DNA of 64,000 nt from assembly GCA_030280995.1 (NCBI GenBank), contig JASXTE010000013.1, forward strand, positions 12,753,501 to 12,817,500. The letters run 5' to 3'. Shown piece by piece: positions 47,925 through 57,571 of the stretch (within the stretch, counting starts at the first letter, position 1; each line of letters starts with the position of its first letter). A program made the position numbers and the translations under genes. The notes under the pieces are model-generated. The model was not told the DNA's origin. It made no database searches and saw nothing but the letters and a program-made list of their open reading frames with translations. Origin of the DNA: Hemileia vastatrix. Lineage: Eukaryota > Basidiomycota > Pucciniomycetes > Pucciniales > Zaghouaniaceae.

Positions 47925-48921
47925 TCAAACCAATTTCTTCATCTTCTCCAAAATCACCCTTATTTCCTTCCTGCATTTCTCAAAAACCTTTTCCTCTCCT
48001 ACTGGTACCACTTCCCCAATCTCCAGCAACTCTTCAGCCACATCAAAGGAGGCAGCATCGATAATCTTTTCGACATCGCCACTTAACTCTTCAATGAACC
48101 TAGTTTTTTGACCCTAGCAAGGTTTCTTCGACCATACCTGGTCAAGAGTTTCTTCATTATCCTCCCTCAAGGCAATCACTGGTAAATTTTCTTCAGTAGG
48201 GATCAAAGGCGCCGCTTCCACAGTAGTGGTTTCCACAATAGGAGCTCCCACACTTGAGGCTTCCACCATAGGGGCTTCAGCGATGACATCTGAATTTTAA
48301 AACATATGGTCATCAGTAAAAAATTTCTTTTGAAAACAAAAATCAAATAAAATAAAATAAAAGGCAAACTTACTTCGAACACCGGATCAGCCTCTAGAAA
48401 TAAGTTCGAAGTGACTTCCACTGTCACTTCCTTTTCTTCATCATCATCTTTGATGACCATTTGCCGCTTCTTTGGTGTCCACCTCGAGATGGGGACTTCC
48501 TCCTCATCTTCTTCCACCAATTCATCCACCTCCTCTTCCAACCCTTATTTTTTTTTGTGGCTTGGGTTACCCAGGTTGCCACGGTATCCTCGACCTCCTC
48601 GTCAACTCCTTCCAACTGATTGTCCCCAACCGACACATCCCATATATCTTCGACCACTTCTTTGGTCTTTGGTATTACCCAGTACTTAGTTTTGGTAAAC
48701 CATTTTTTAATGTTGGAATTCTTTGATAGGGCATTGCACGTCACCTGTCTCCATTGGCAAAACTTGCATTTTTGGCAAGGACCCCATGTGGCTGTGCTTT
48801 CGACACAGAAGTATTCCATTGACTCACAAGCCGTGCAGGCCTGGGAATACTGTCGGGTAATGAGCCCACCATCCGCTTTAGGGTGAGGAGGCGTGGGAGT
48901 TGGAGTAGGGCAAGCTGACAT
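47925..48921 (-). pseudogene. Antisense Zn2Cys6-like acidic protein gene in S2
   Basis: Lies between S2 pol and its 3' LTR, on the opposite strand. From ATG 48921: MSACPTPTPTPPHPKADGG, then cysteines at residues 29, 32, 39, 49, 52, 55 and 62. Taking 29-32-39 and 52-55-62 gives C-X2-C-X6-C-X12-C-X2-C-X6-C, the spacing of fungal Zn2Cys6 domains, though few basic residues surround it. An acidic region follows. An indel in a nine-A run near 48550 shifts it into the EEEVDELVEEDEEEV frame. A consensus donor GTAAGT (48373-48368) and a TTCAG acceptor (48290) suggest an intron, followed by more acidic sequence to about 47925. The exon frames do not join cleanly and one later stop exists, so this copy is probably dead. 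Function is not known. Confidence 0.5.
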
Positions 48922-49471
48922 AATAATTAAAAATAATAATCAAGAATTAAATAAAGGGAAAGTAGTGTGGGAAGTATATGTCTCATGCTCAACGGAGCTT
49001 GCAATTTATACCCGGGCATCTGTTACGTGCCACGTGACACTCAAGGCAAAAGCAGCTCATTAAATGAATAAAACAGAGGTCTAAATCCATACTCAAAGCG
49101 CAGAAAGCGATTCTACCTCGCTATGGCAACTTCCCTTTGTGTACTCACTATTCAACTGCGCTAATCTAAACTTTAAATCTAAATTAGTCAATTCTCAAAA
49201 GTGTGTTTAGACTTTTCTATGATAAGCAACGCACAGCGCAATAGTCAATGCAATATTCCGCTAAAGGTTTTATTAAATATCTGTGGGTTATTAAAAAGGG
49301 GGTAGTGAGCATGGACGGAATGAGTAGCGGAGGATTAAGGGGTTGACAGATGTTAGTGAGGAGGGTCCAGGTGTAACGGGTGTAATTTTGGTGGTCTGTG
49401 GTGTGTGGAATGATGGATGGGTATGAGGTCAATGCGAGGAGGAGTAATAGATATAAAAGGGGTTGGATTTT

Positions 49472-50649
49472 TGTCAGCCTAAATATCCTTAGGACTGAGT
49501 ATTTCTTATGCTTAAAATAAGATAACCTTAACTAGATTAAGCTTATATCTTAAAAATAAGGTTAAAATAATAATATATATTATTTTATTATATATATATA
49601 TAATTATTATTCTATTATATAATTTATAATAGTTTAAATAAGCTTATCCATGGCCTAATAATACTTATTAAGGTGTTAATGGAGTCATAATATACTTATC
49701 TTAAGTGATATGAAGTAATTATTGACATACATAAGCTTATATGTATACATAAATCTCATATTCAGTGAAATATGCAGTATATTATGTATATTTAGGTATA
49801 TAAGTGGGTTTTAGCCCCTTAATAGCCTATAACCTTTGTTTTTCTGCTTATTTTAGGTCATATGGACGAAATCAGTGGACTCACAATGCCTACAGAAGCA
49901 TAGACACCTATATCAGGCGCATACACCCAGTTTGGACAACTAAAATTACTTCCTTGGATGGTTATTCACGGATTTATGGGTTGGAAATATGTTTTTGGGT
50001 TAATGTGGATGCTTGGGGATGTTATTGGGGGCTTGGACATTTTATTTGTTTCCTTTATATGCTTTTAGTTTCATTAAATCTCTTTTTGATCTTTTATTTT
50101 ACCTGTTTCTTTATGGTATCCGCTTTTATCTGGGTTTTCTAATTATGGTATGGCTCTGTGTTATTATTAATAGTGATGGAGGGTCCTTACTGGAGGTCTG
50201 GGTGTTGAAACTGCTTGAAGTGGACGCCATGGGGAGGTGATGGGCCCTCACAGTGCTGTAATTGCCGGGGATAGCAGTGACATCATCTGGATTGAAGGTC
50301 TGTGCACTCCAGTGGATTTGGGTATAAGTAAGGAGGGATTTTGACGGTTTATTATCATCATTCAATTACTACACTTCAAACAAACACTACACTACAATTA
50401 TTAACATCTAGAAATATATTATAAAGCCCTTATAAATTGATATTATCTTTATAAAAGCTATAACTATATTTTATTCTTCTATTTTCCACCACTAGCACGC
50501 ATTTAAATCCAAGTATTGTGAGTTTAAATTGAGTATAACTAATTTATTAGTCTTCCCCTGAGGTTTAATCACTAAATCATTTATTAATAAGTAGTAGGAC
50601 CATAAAATAACACTATTATATCATACTCATATACTAGACTGTACTGACA
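49472..50649 (+). repeat. D1 5' LTR
   Basis: 1178 bp, TGTCAGCCTAAATATCC to CTAGACTGTACTGACA, followed by ATTGGGGGTCTTTCC (50650-50664) as the likely primer-binding site. A 112-codon open frame inside it (49804-50142) is repeated in the 3' LTR only because the LTRs are copies. Confidence 0.95.
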
Positions 50650-51160
50650 ATTGGGGGTCTTTCCTTATATTTTACTTATTATTTAGTATAAGCCTTGGGA
50701 CGTGATTTTTACCTTAGTACAACTCAAAATTAACCAAATATTTGGGTCTGCTGCATATTAGTGGGACATCATAACTCATTGATTGCGGAAAAGAATCCTT
50801 ATAATAATTGTACTAATTTTTTATCATAAAAATTAGATATTTACAGTAGTAACTGTACCCAATATAAACCCAATTTCACTTGGTATTTGGACACCAATAT
50901 AACACCCAATAAAATTGGTATTTGGCTAAAGCTTGGTAAGCTAATTATTCACCCTTATAGAGGTCTAGTTAAACTTATTATTATATTTTTAACAGATTTT
51001 TTCGAATTTTTCTTATATTTTATTTAAATAAATAAAGATATAAATTCAGGGTAAGCTCCATTGCTTTTTTATTAGTAATATAATTGCTAATATTATTTGT
51101 CTACTAATTCCACAGAGTTTTTTCCTTTTGTAGACGTAAAATATTGTTATTCTGAACAAT

Positions 51161-53458
51161 ATGAGTGCTCCTCAGGATAGTGTAAGTGAACAGCCTGCTT
51201 ATAATACCAGGTCTAAAGCTAATAAAAACTTTCCAGGACATCACCATGGAGGGACAACAGTACCCCCAACCAGAAAGCATGAGTATAGAGGAAAAGGACG
51301 CCCTCTTAAAAAAGATAACTATCAAAAAGACGTCTCCTCCTCTTCAGGATCAACTGTCCCACCTGGCCAAACAGGTTCTGAAGCTAGAGGAATCAAAATC
51401 TCTCATGTTCAAAGAAGTAGAGCAGTTGCAAAACAATTGCAAGGTAGGATTTCAGCAGATGAATCAGGCAATGGCAGAATTAAAGGGAGGCCTGCCCAGT
51501 CAATCAAATCAGCAACCCCCTACCCAAGGAGGGTCCACTCACTCCCAGGAGAAAATCCTGGTAGACAAATGGAAATGGGACTGGTTTCACCAACAGTGGA
51601 CAAGCCACAGTTGCAACAGGGATCCACCCCCTCATCTGACTTCCTCAGCTCACCCTTACAAGGGAAAAAAGCGCCAAAAATCAGGCCTGGCAACCATCCC
51701 TTGGTAAGTAACTTACCCTCTCAGATTAGACATAATACTGATAATTACAATATAGGTAATTCTATTGATGTTAAATCTGTACAAAAAATAGAGGAGGATT
51801 TAAGAAATTTGGGTTTTAGAGTAGATACACCTGACTTGTCTTTTATCCATAATAACAGTACTATATACAATGATAATACAGTTAATCCTCAGTTGCAACC
51901 ACCTACTAGTGAGATGAGTACTTCACAGGAGAGTGAGAGAATTGAAAAGGAGGACATGGAATATTTTAACAATAATCCAACTGTCCATAGAATTGTTTCA
52001 GCATTGTGGAATAGAATGACTGATTGTGAGGAACAGACAGTTAAGCTCACTAGTGATACAATTTCATCCTTAACATTGAACATTTCTCAATTAGCAACAC
52101 GTAATAAAGAATTAGAGAAAGAACATTTGTCTCTAACTCTTAAATATGATTCATTAAGTAATAAATATAATGACCTTTCAAACAAATTTTGTGAGTTAGA
52201 AAAATTATATGAAACACACTTATTAAAAACTGAATCAAGAACAAAGTTATCTTTTGCACAGACAAATCAAAGTGTCTCTGAGCTGCTACAAAGATTAACT
52301 AAAGTTGAGATTGAAACTGCCAATCTACTAATGAACCAGGATAATCATAAGTATAATCAATATAATAATAATCCTTTCATTGGCAAAAGTGAATCTCATT
52401 CCTTCCCTATACCACCACAATTGAAACCATCTGGTGGTAGTGTCAAATCTGAAAATGTAAGTCACAAATCCGTGCAGGAAGAAATACAAGACCATTTATC
52501 AAAAGTAAATGAGTTGTTGAATTTACCTAAGATTAGTGAGATAAAATCCAATCAGAAGAACTGGCCTAAGATAGATCAGTACCCAACTTATGATGGGGAA
52601 GCCAGCTCTGATTGGCAACATTTTATTCAAAGAATTGACAACTTGAAATTCTCATATAAGTTACCAGATGAAGAGATAACATCAAAATTAATTTCTTTAT
52701 TTAAGGATGTTGCTTTATTATGGTTTGAAGCTGTCTTAAGTGAGGGTAGAGACTACTCTTGGGCTGAATGGAAACAACTTATTGAAAAACAATTTGGAGG
52801 TTCTAAATTCAGGCTTACTCAGCAGAGACTGTATGAGAAGACTAGGTATAATCCGTTGAATGGTGACAAACCTATGGTATTTTTAATGAATTTAAACAAA
52901 ATATTAAAAGCCATTGAGCCTCATATGGATTTTAACTTATGGAAAGATAAGATAATTTACAAATTACCTATATCTGTCAGAGATATTGTTGTAGCTAGAA
53001 CATTTAATGTTACTGAATATTCTGACTTTATTAATATTTGCAATGAAATATTATTGAACCATAAGTATGAATCAAGGTATTCCACTTATAAGCAAAATGT
53101 TGAACCTGTAAAATCTCAGAATTCAAAAACACTTCAGGAGAAGCAGAAAAAACCTACTGCACCTGTAGTACCTAAAAAGTATGAAACAAATACTTGTTAT
53201 AAGTGTAACAAACCTTGGGTAAAAGGTCACAAATGTGAGAAAAACATAAATATTGTTGAAAATCAACATGAATCTGAAAATGAAGTAGAAAAGAGTAATG
53301 ATTCAAGTGATTATGACAGCAATATCTCATATAGTGATGAAAATGAAGTCTGTATGTTGGAAGATGATTTGTCCATCTTTTACAATCCAATATTAAATAT
53401 AGACTCAAATGAATCTTTAATGAATTTTGAGGATGTTAAAATCATTAAGGATATATAA
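51161..53458 (+). CDS. D1 Gag (complete, ends at the deletion junction)
   Basis: Open for 765 codons from ATG 51161 (MSAPQDSVSEQ), which matches ORF0 of A1 and A2 (shared YN.R..A....GH..GG pattern). The stretch overlapping ORF1 (about 51250-51700) is poorly conserved in this frame. Conserved Gag starts at TTGGTAAGT (51702). Later parts: coiled-coil-like region (about 51930-52330), capsid-like domain with DWQHFIQRIDNLKFSYKLPD and EKQFGG (about 52600-52860), and zinc knuckle CYKCNKPWVKGHKC (near 53195-53237). An acidic tail leads to IIKDI and a TAA at 53456-53458. The stop is created by the out-of-frame deletion junction, so the product ends just before where protease would begin. Codons are intact, so the protein could be made. 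Confidence 0.8.
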   Translation: MSAPQDSVSEQPAYNTRSKANKNFPGHHHGGTTVPPTRKHEYRGKGRPLKKDNYQKDVSSSSGSTVPPGQTGSEARGIKISHVQRSRAVAKQLQGRISADESGNGRIKGRPAQSIKSATPYPRRVHSLPGENPGRQMEMGLVSPTVDKPQLQQGSTPSSDFLSSPLQGKKAPKIRPGNHPLVSNLPSQIRHNTDNYNIGNSIDVKSVQKIEEDLRNLGFRVDTPDLSFIHNNSTIYNDNTVNPQLQPPTSEMSTSQESERIEKEDMEYFNNNPTVHRIVSALWNRMTDCEEQTVKLTSDTISSLTLNISQLATRNKELEKEHLSLTLKYDSLSNKYNDLSNKFCELEKLYETHLLKTESRTKLSFAQTNQSVSELLQRLTKVEIETANLLMNQDNHKYNQYNNNPFIGKSESHSFPIPPQLKPSGGSVKSENVSHKSVQEEIQDHLSKVNELLNLPKISEIKSNQKNWPKIDQYPTYDGEASSDWQHFIQRIDNLKFSYKLPDEEITSKLISLFKDVALLWFEAVLSEGRDYSWAEWKQLIEKQFGGSKFRLTQQRLYEKTRYNPLNGDKPMVFLMNLNKILKAIEPHMDFNLWKDKIIYKLPISVRDIVVARTFNVTEYSDFINICNEILLNHKYESRYSTYKQNVEPVKSQNSKTLQEKQKKPTAPVVPKKYETNTCYKCNKPWVKGHKCEKNINIVENQHESENEVEKSNDSSDYDSNISYSDENEVCMLEDDLSIFYNPILNIDSNESLMNFEDVKIIKDI
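51246..51707 (+). CDS. D1 ORF1: overlapping short frame, unknown function
   Basis: 153 aa, MEGQQYPQPESMSIEEKDAL. The same frame is open from 51186, but 51246 aligns with the start in A1 and A2. It has a coiled-coil-like region (LSHLAKQVLKLEESKSLMF), a P/Q/S-rich part, the conserved KWKWDW motif, and a basic end closing IPW before TAA within TTGGTAAGT. It lies +1 to the 51161 frame and overlaps it fully. Conserved in A, B and D families in both motif order and junction; product not recognised. Confidence 0.6.
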   Translation: MEGQQYPQPESMSIEEKDALLKKITIKKTSPPLQDQLSHLAKQVLKLEESKSLMFKEVEQLQNNCKVGFQQMNQAMAELKGGLPSQSNQQPPTQGGSTHSQEKILVDKWKWDWFHQQWTSHSCNRDPPPHLTSSAHPYKGKKRQKSGLATIPW

Positions 53459-54210
53459 GAAGATACTGTGCTTTTGGTCTTAATTTTAAAGACAATGACA
53501 AATTCACGCATGATTGGGTAACTCTTATCCCAGGTTTAGAATTTGCATATAATAGTACAGTACATTCTGTCACTGGCAAAAAGCCATTTGAGTTATGGTT
53601 GGGTTATGTACCTAATACCCCTGCTAAAACTCTTAATAAGTTACCTAGATTGGATATTCATCCAGGTACTAAATCTTTTCTTCAGATGCAAGAACTATGC
53701 AGAAAACATGCTCAAGAATGTATAAATAAGGCTTTTGAGTATGAAAAGAAAAGATGGGATAAAGCCCATAAAGAACAAATGTTCAAAGAGGGTGATGAAG
53801 TCCTTATTTCAACGCTACATTTCAATTTAAATGGTAATGTTAAATTGAAGGATCCATTCATTGGACCATTTGTAGTTAAAAAGATGGTTGGTAATAATGT
53901 TGTTGAGGTTATTCTATATGCACCTTATGATAGAAAACATCCAGTATTTCCTATTTCTCTTATAAAACCATACCATTCTAATGATACTGCTCTCTTTCCA
54001 AGAAGATCAGGAAGGCATAAACAGCAACCTGAAGAAATAGTGGAAAAAGCAGAAATTGAAAAGATACTTAAAAAGAGACACCTTACAAAAGAAAAGGGAG
54101 TTGAGTATCTACTAAGATTTAAAAATAAATCAAGTGAATATGACCAGTGGATTCCAGAAAATGAAATCTCTGATCTTAAAAATCTCTTGAAAAAATTTAA
54201 ATCTAAATAA
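53458..54210 (+). pseudogene. D1 integrase C-terminus and chromodomain-like tail
   Basis: Remnant starting within the integrase core ([12 protein letters not shown], just after the last catalytic Glu) and open to the natural stop at 54210. It includes [19 protein letters not shown], the [11 protein letters not shown] motif and the tail YLLRFKNKS..YDQWIPENEI. It is out of frame with gag and has no conserved start, so it is probably not translated. Its lack of stops fits the recent age of the copy. Confidence 0.8.
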
Positions 54211-54327
54211 TACTGTTCATTCAGTATATGTATTATAAAAATTATTTTTTATTTTATTATTTCATTCCTTAAGATTAATTAAAATGTCTTAACATTTTTT
54301 TTATTGTTTTTTTTTGGGGTGAGGGAG

Positions 54328-55484
54328 TGTCAGCCTAAATATCCTTAGGACTGAGTATTTCTTATGCTTAAAATAAGATAACCTTAACTAGATTAAGCTT
54401 ATATCTTAAAAATAAGGTTAAAATAATAATATATATAATTATTATTCTATTATATAATTTATAATAGTTTAAATAAGCTTATCCATGGCCTAATAATACT
54501 TATTAAGGTGTTAATGGAGTCATAATATACTTATCTTAAGTGATATGAAGTAATTATTGACATACATAAGCTTATATGTATACATAAATCTCATATTCAG
54601 TGAAATATGCAGTATATTATGTATATTTAGGTATATAAGTGGGTTTTAGCCCCTTAATAGCCTATAACCTTTGTTTTTCTGCTTATTTTAGGTCATATGG
54701 ACGAAATCAGTGGACTCACAATGCCTACAGAAGCATAGACACCTATATCAGGCGCATACACCCAGTTTGGACAACTAAAATTACTTCCTTGGATGGTTAT
54801 TCACGGATTTATGGGTTGGAAATATGTTTTTGGGTTAATGTGGATGCTTGGGGATGTTATTGGGGGCTTGGACATTTTATTTGTTTCCTTTATATGCTTT
54901 TAGTTTCATTAAATCTCTTTTTGATCTTTTATTTTACCTGTTTCTTTATGGTATCCGCTTTTATCTGGGTTTTCTAATTATGGTATGGCTCTGTGTTATT
55001 ATTAATAGTGATGGAGGGTCCTTACTGGAGGTCTGGGTGTTGAAACTGCTTGAAGTGGACGCCATGGGGAGGTGATGGGCCCTCACAGTGCTGTAATTGC
55101 CGGGGATAGCAGTGACATCATCTGGATTGAAGGTCTGTGCACTCCAGTGGATTTGGGTATAAGTAAGGAGGGATTTTGACGGTTTATTATCATCATTCAA
55201 TTACTACACTTCAAACAAACACTACACTACAATTATTAACATCTAGAAATATATTATAAAGCCCTTATAAATTGATATTATCTTTATAAAAGCTATAACT
55301 ATATTTTATTCTTCTATTTTCCACCACTAGCACGCATTTAAATCCAAGTATTGTGAGTTTAAATTGAGTATAACTAATTTATTAGTCTTCCCCTGAGGTT
55401 TAATCACTAAATCATTTATTAATAAGTAGTAGGACCATAAAATAACACTATTATATCATACTCATATACTAGACTGTACTGACA
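54328..55484 (+). repeat. D1 3' LTR
   Basis: 1157 bp. The purine run GGGGTGAGGGAG (54316-54327) before it is the polypurine tract. Apart from a shorter AT-repeat it matches the 5' LTR base for base in every stretch I compared. Confidence 0.95.
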
Positions 55485-55851
55485 ATTTTGGTTCAATGTT
55501 TCTTTAGAATTAAATTATAAAACATATTTATAGTTAATAGTGGTAAAACTGAAAGTTAAATCATTTTTATTGTACATTTCCTTTTTCCCTCAATAATCAT
55601 CTCTAAAGTTAAATCCTTGATTATTGAGTGTTACAACCCTTTGTGAGAATCTAAGAATATTAGTATTACCTTAAAATATATTATGATTCTTCTCAAATAT
55701 AACTCGAACAAGTAGCTTTTCCTTTGAGTCATCTTCGAATCACTTCCTCAAACAATTCCTCTGTGCTTCAAAGAAGTCTCTAAACTTTATCCCTCATCTC
55801 ACTTTCAGGAAAACCCTCAACCTTGTGCATAGGTCGTCCGGTGACACCCTT

Positions 55852-56589
55852 GTTTTCTACATGATACTACTAAGGATATACCCTCTGGATCCAAACCTTC
55901 CTATAATCCTCCAGACACACTTATACTTGAAGGAGATAAATCCCCTCCACCTTCTAACCATAGTTCAGCTGAAGATGATACTGACTATCAAGCAGAACAA
56001 TTATATAGCAGCAGATCTGAATCCTCAGAGCCCCAAAATTTAAATGTATGTTTACTTTTTCTTTTTTCTTCGATTCTTCTCTAAATTTCTCTTTCTTTCT
56101 AGTCTCCTCCTACTCAAACTCAAAATCCATTAAATAATCTCAATGCTGGAAATGTGAATCCGGCTTTAGAAGGTGCTTTAGATGAACTTCCTGAAGCCTT
56201 TTGTTCAAACTCCAAACTAAAGAGACCACCCTCAACTTCAATGAACTTGACCCATCTTTTAAAATGTGGTAATACTTAAACAAGCTCAATTGGATCCCTT
56301 GAGGATTATTTTGAAAAAAAAGATATAAGTAAGATTTGTTTACTATATATCTTATTCATTAACTTATTTATTTATTTATTTCCTTTTAATTTTCTCAGCA
56401 AAATCAACTATTGTAAAAAATACCCTTGACTTTGAGAAGATGAAGTTTGATCATATGCTAAGGAAAGATCAGCAAGCCTTAGATTTGGAAGAATAAAAAT
56501 TTGAGGCACAGCAGATGGAAAGAGTAAATGACCGTCAATTTCAAAGAGAAATGGCTACTTGTGAATTGGAAAAACAAGAAAGTTTTTAA
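55852..56589 (+). pseudogene. SANT-like rust-family gene, 3' part
   Basis: Continues the frame broken at 31832. An acidic, serine/proline-rich segment (55852-56045) is followed by an apparent intron 56046-56102 (GTATGT..CTAG). Exon 56103-56328 contains KLKRPPSTS, then a second intron 56329-56398 (GTAAG..CTCAG). The last exon 56399-56589 has a charged helical tail (MLRKDQQALDLEE, FQREMATCELEKQE). This order of SANT-like domain, acidic linker and charged coiled-coil tail fits the rust family. In-frame stops near 56275 and 56494, plus the TGA before the insertion, mark it as dead whether or not S2 is present. Phase is kept across both introns. Confidence 0.7.
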
Positions 56590-57235
56590 AAAAAAGATTT
56601 CATTATATAATGTGTAAAAAATGGCCAATCTTATGAGGACATTAAAAATTGCTTGACCTTTTCAATTGATAAATTATTTTTATAGTTAATTTAATTTTGT
56701 TTGATTTCTAAGTCATTAAAATTCTATATCTCTTTTGAAAATTTGGCAATACCTCCCCTTGAATTTTATTGAAACAAGGGGTGGGTACCACCAAATTTTT
56801 CTAAGTCATCAATTTCACACGTCAGATTTGAAAATTTGGCAATACCCTCCCCTGCATTTTATTGAATTAAAGGGTTAAAGTCACCAAAATTTAATATAAT
56901 TACATAAATTAATTAATGTATAAATAAGATATGTCAAATCTACTACTTTTAAAGTAATGATAATTCCTCTAGCCAAAATGCAGATCAAATCTAGAAACAA
57001 AATTTTGGGACTTTCCACAGGTATAGGCTAGAGGAACCCCATGAAACAAATTAATGTTGTCATGATTGCCTTTTATACAACCCAAGGTCATTGGCTCATT
57101 ACTTTAATTTAGTAAAGTGACATATCAGATTTATTTAATAAAAATTTATGGAAGAATATTAAATATTTGGTGACTCTACAAATCCCCATACTTTTTAGAT
57201 CTACCTAAAGAATTTTTAAATTTATTACCTTTTTC
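56590..57235. other. Spacer with a duplicated inverted-repeat unit
   Basis: No gene seen. At about 56735-56905 two related units of roughly 90 bp each carry GAAAATTTGGCAATACC at one end and its rough inverse (CCAAAATTT-like) at the other, with CCCTCCCCT between. They look like two small inverted-repeat elements side by side. Confidence 0.45.
56735..56905. repeat. Two-copy hairpin-like repeat
   Basis: AAAATTTGGCAATACC recurs about 90 bases apart. Each copy is followed by a CTCCCCT..ATTTTATTGAA block and closes with ACCAAATTTTT or ACCAAAATTTA. No target duplication could be fixed. Confidence 0.5.
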
Positions 57236-57571
57236 TTATTTTTTTAACTTGTTTATTTTTTGGATTAACTTTTGACTGATCTGGAAAGAGCAACCAAAAT
57301 GCGTGAAGTCTTGACAAGATTCCAAACCTGGAGGAGCCTTTGTGGTTTGGTGATTATTGTAAGAAGATTTCCAAACTGTTTTGATAATTCCATTTCCTAA
57401 TCCAAAATCAATTATACATCTATGATCCGGAAAATATAATCCATGTCCTTTAATTTTAGCAGGTGACGGAATAGGTTGTCCAGTAATAGGATTAATATAT
57501 GAGGAAATTCTATAAGTAAGGTAGTTGGCATCATTTGAGTTGGTGTGAATTCAGTTATGAAATCCAGAATG
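57236..57571 (-). pseudogene. Coding-like fragment next to A3, unrecognised
   Basis: Minus strand, running left from the A3 LTR edge to TAA at 57238-57236: about 111 codons with a single in-frame TGA near 57553. The translation has normal protein composition, e.g. YRISSYINPITGQPIPSPAK and YFPDHRCIIDFGLGNG. No ATG opens it, which fits an exon or a gene cut by A3, whose other side is beyond the window. I do not recognise the family. It could also be part of another mobile element. Confidence 0.4.

Larger units (their letters stand above)
49472..55484 (+). mobile_element. D1: young gag-only Gypsy derivative in the S2 3' LTR
   Basis: A 6013-bp element flanked by ATTTT (49467-49471 and 55485-55489). 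The 5' LTR is 1178 bp and the 3' LTR 1157 bp; by eye the only difference is 21 bp in an AT-repeat (near 49570-49610). The interior keeps ORF0, ORF1, an intact gag and the last quarter of integrase with the chromodomain-like tail. Protease, RT, RNase H and the integrase core are absent. It is the youngest insertion visible here. Confidence 0.95.
31833..55846 (+). mobile_element. S2: chromovirus holding two nested elements (24 kb)
   Basis: Outer LTR element in the SANT-like gene, with an exact CCCTT duplication (31828-31832 and 55847-55851). The two LTRs are both 808 bp once D1 and its duplicated 5 bp are removed. Removing A2 and D1 leaves about 8.4 kb: LTR, gag (32715), pol to 37554, a non-coding and antisense-coding 3' region, LTR. 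A2 interrupts at 37845 and D1 at 49472. Coding regions carry many stops. No TGG-type primer-binding site follows the 5' LTR, unlike families A, B and D. Confidence 0.95.
49021..55846 (+). repeat. S2 3' LTR, split by D1
   Basis: 49021-49471 and 55490-55846 join to 808 bp, identical in length to the 5' LTR. It begins TGTTACGTGCCACGTGAC and ends GTCGTCCGGTGACA. D1 lies between, with ATTTT on both sides; the 5' LTR gives the empty-site sequence with a single ATTTT. Confidence 0.95.

Noticed and set aside
47618..47976. Short Phe/Ser-rich frames between A2 and the antisense gene
   Set aside because: Low-complexity T-rich sequence in the S2 3' region; no conserved motif.
49804..50142. 112-codon open frame in the D1 LTR, repeated at 54639-54977
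   Set aside because: Present twice only because LTRs are duplicates. No ribosome or domain evidence, and it overlaps the expected promoter and untranslated leader.
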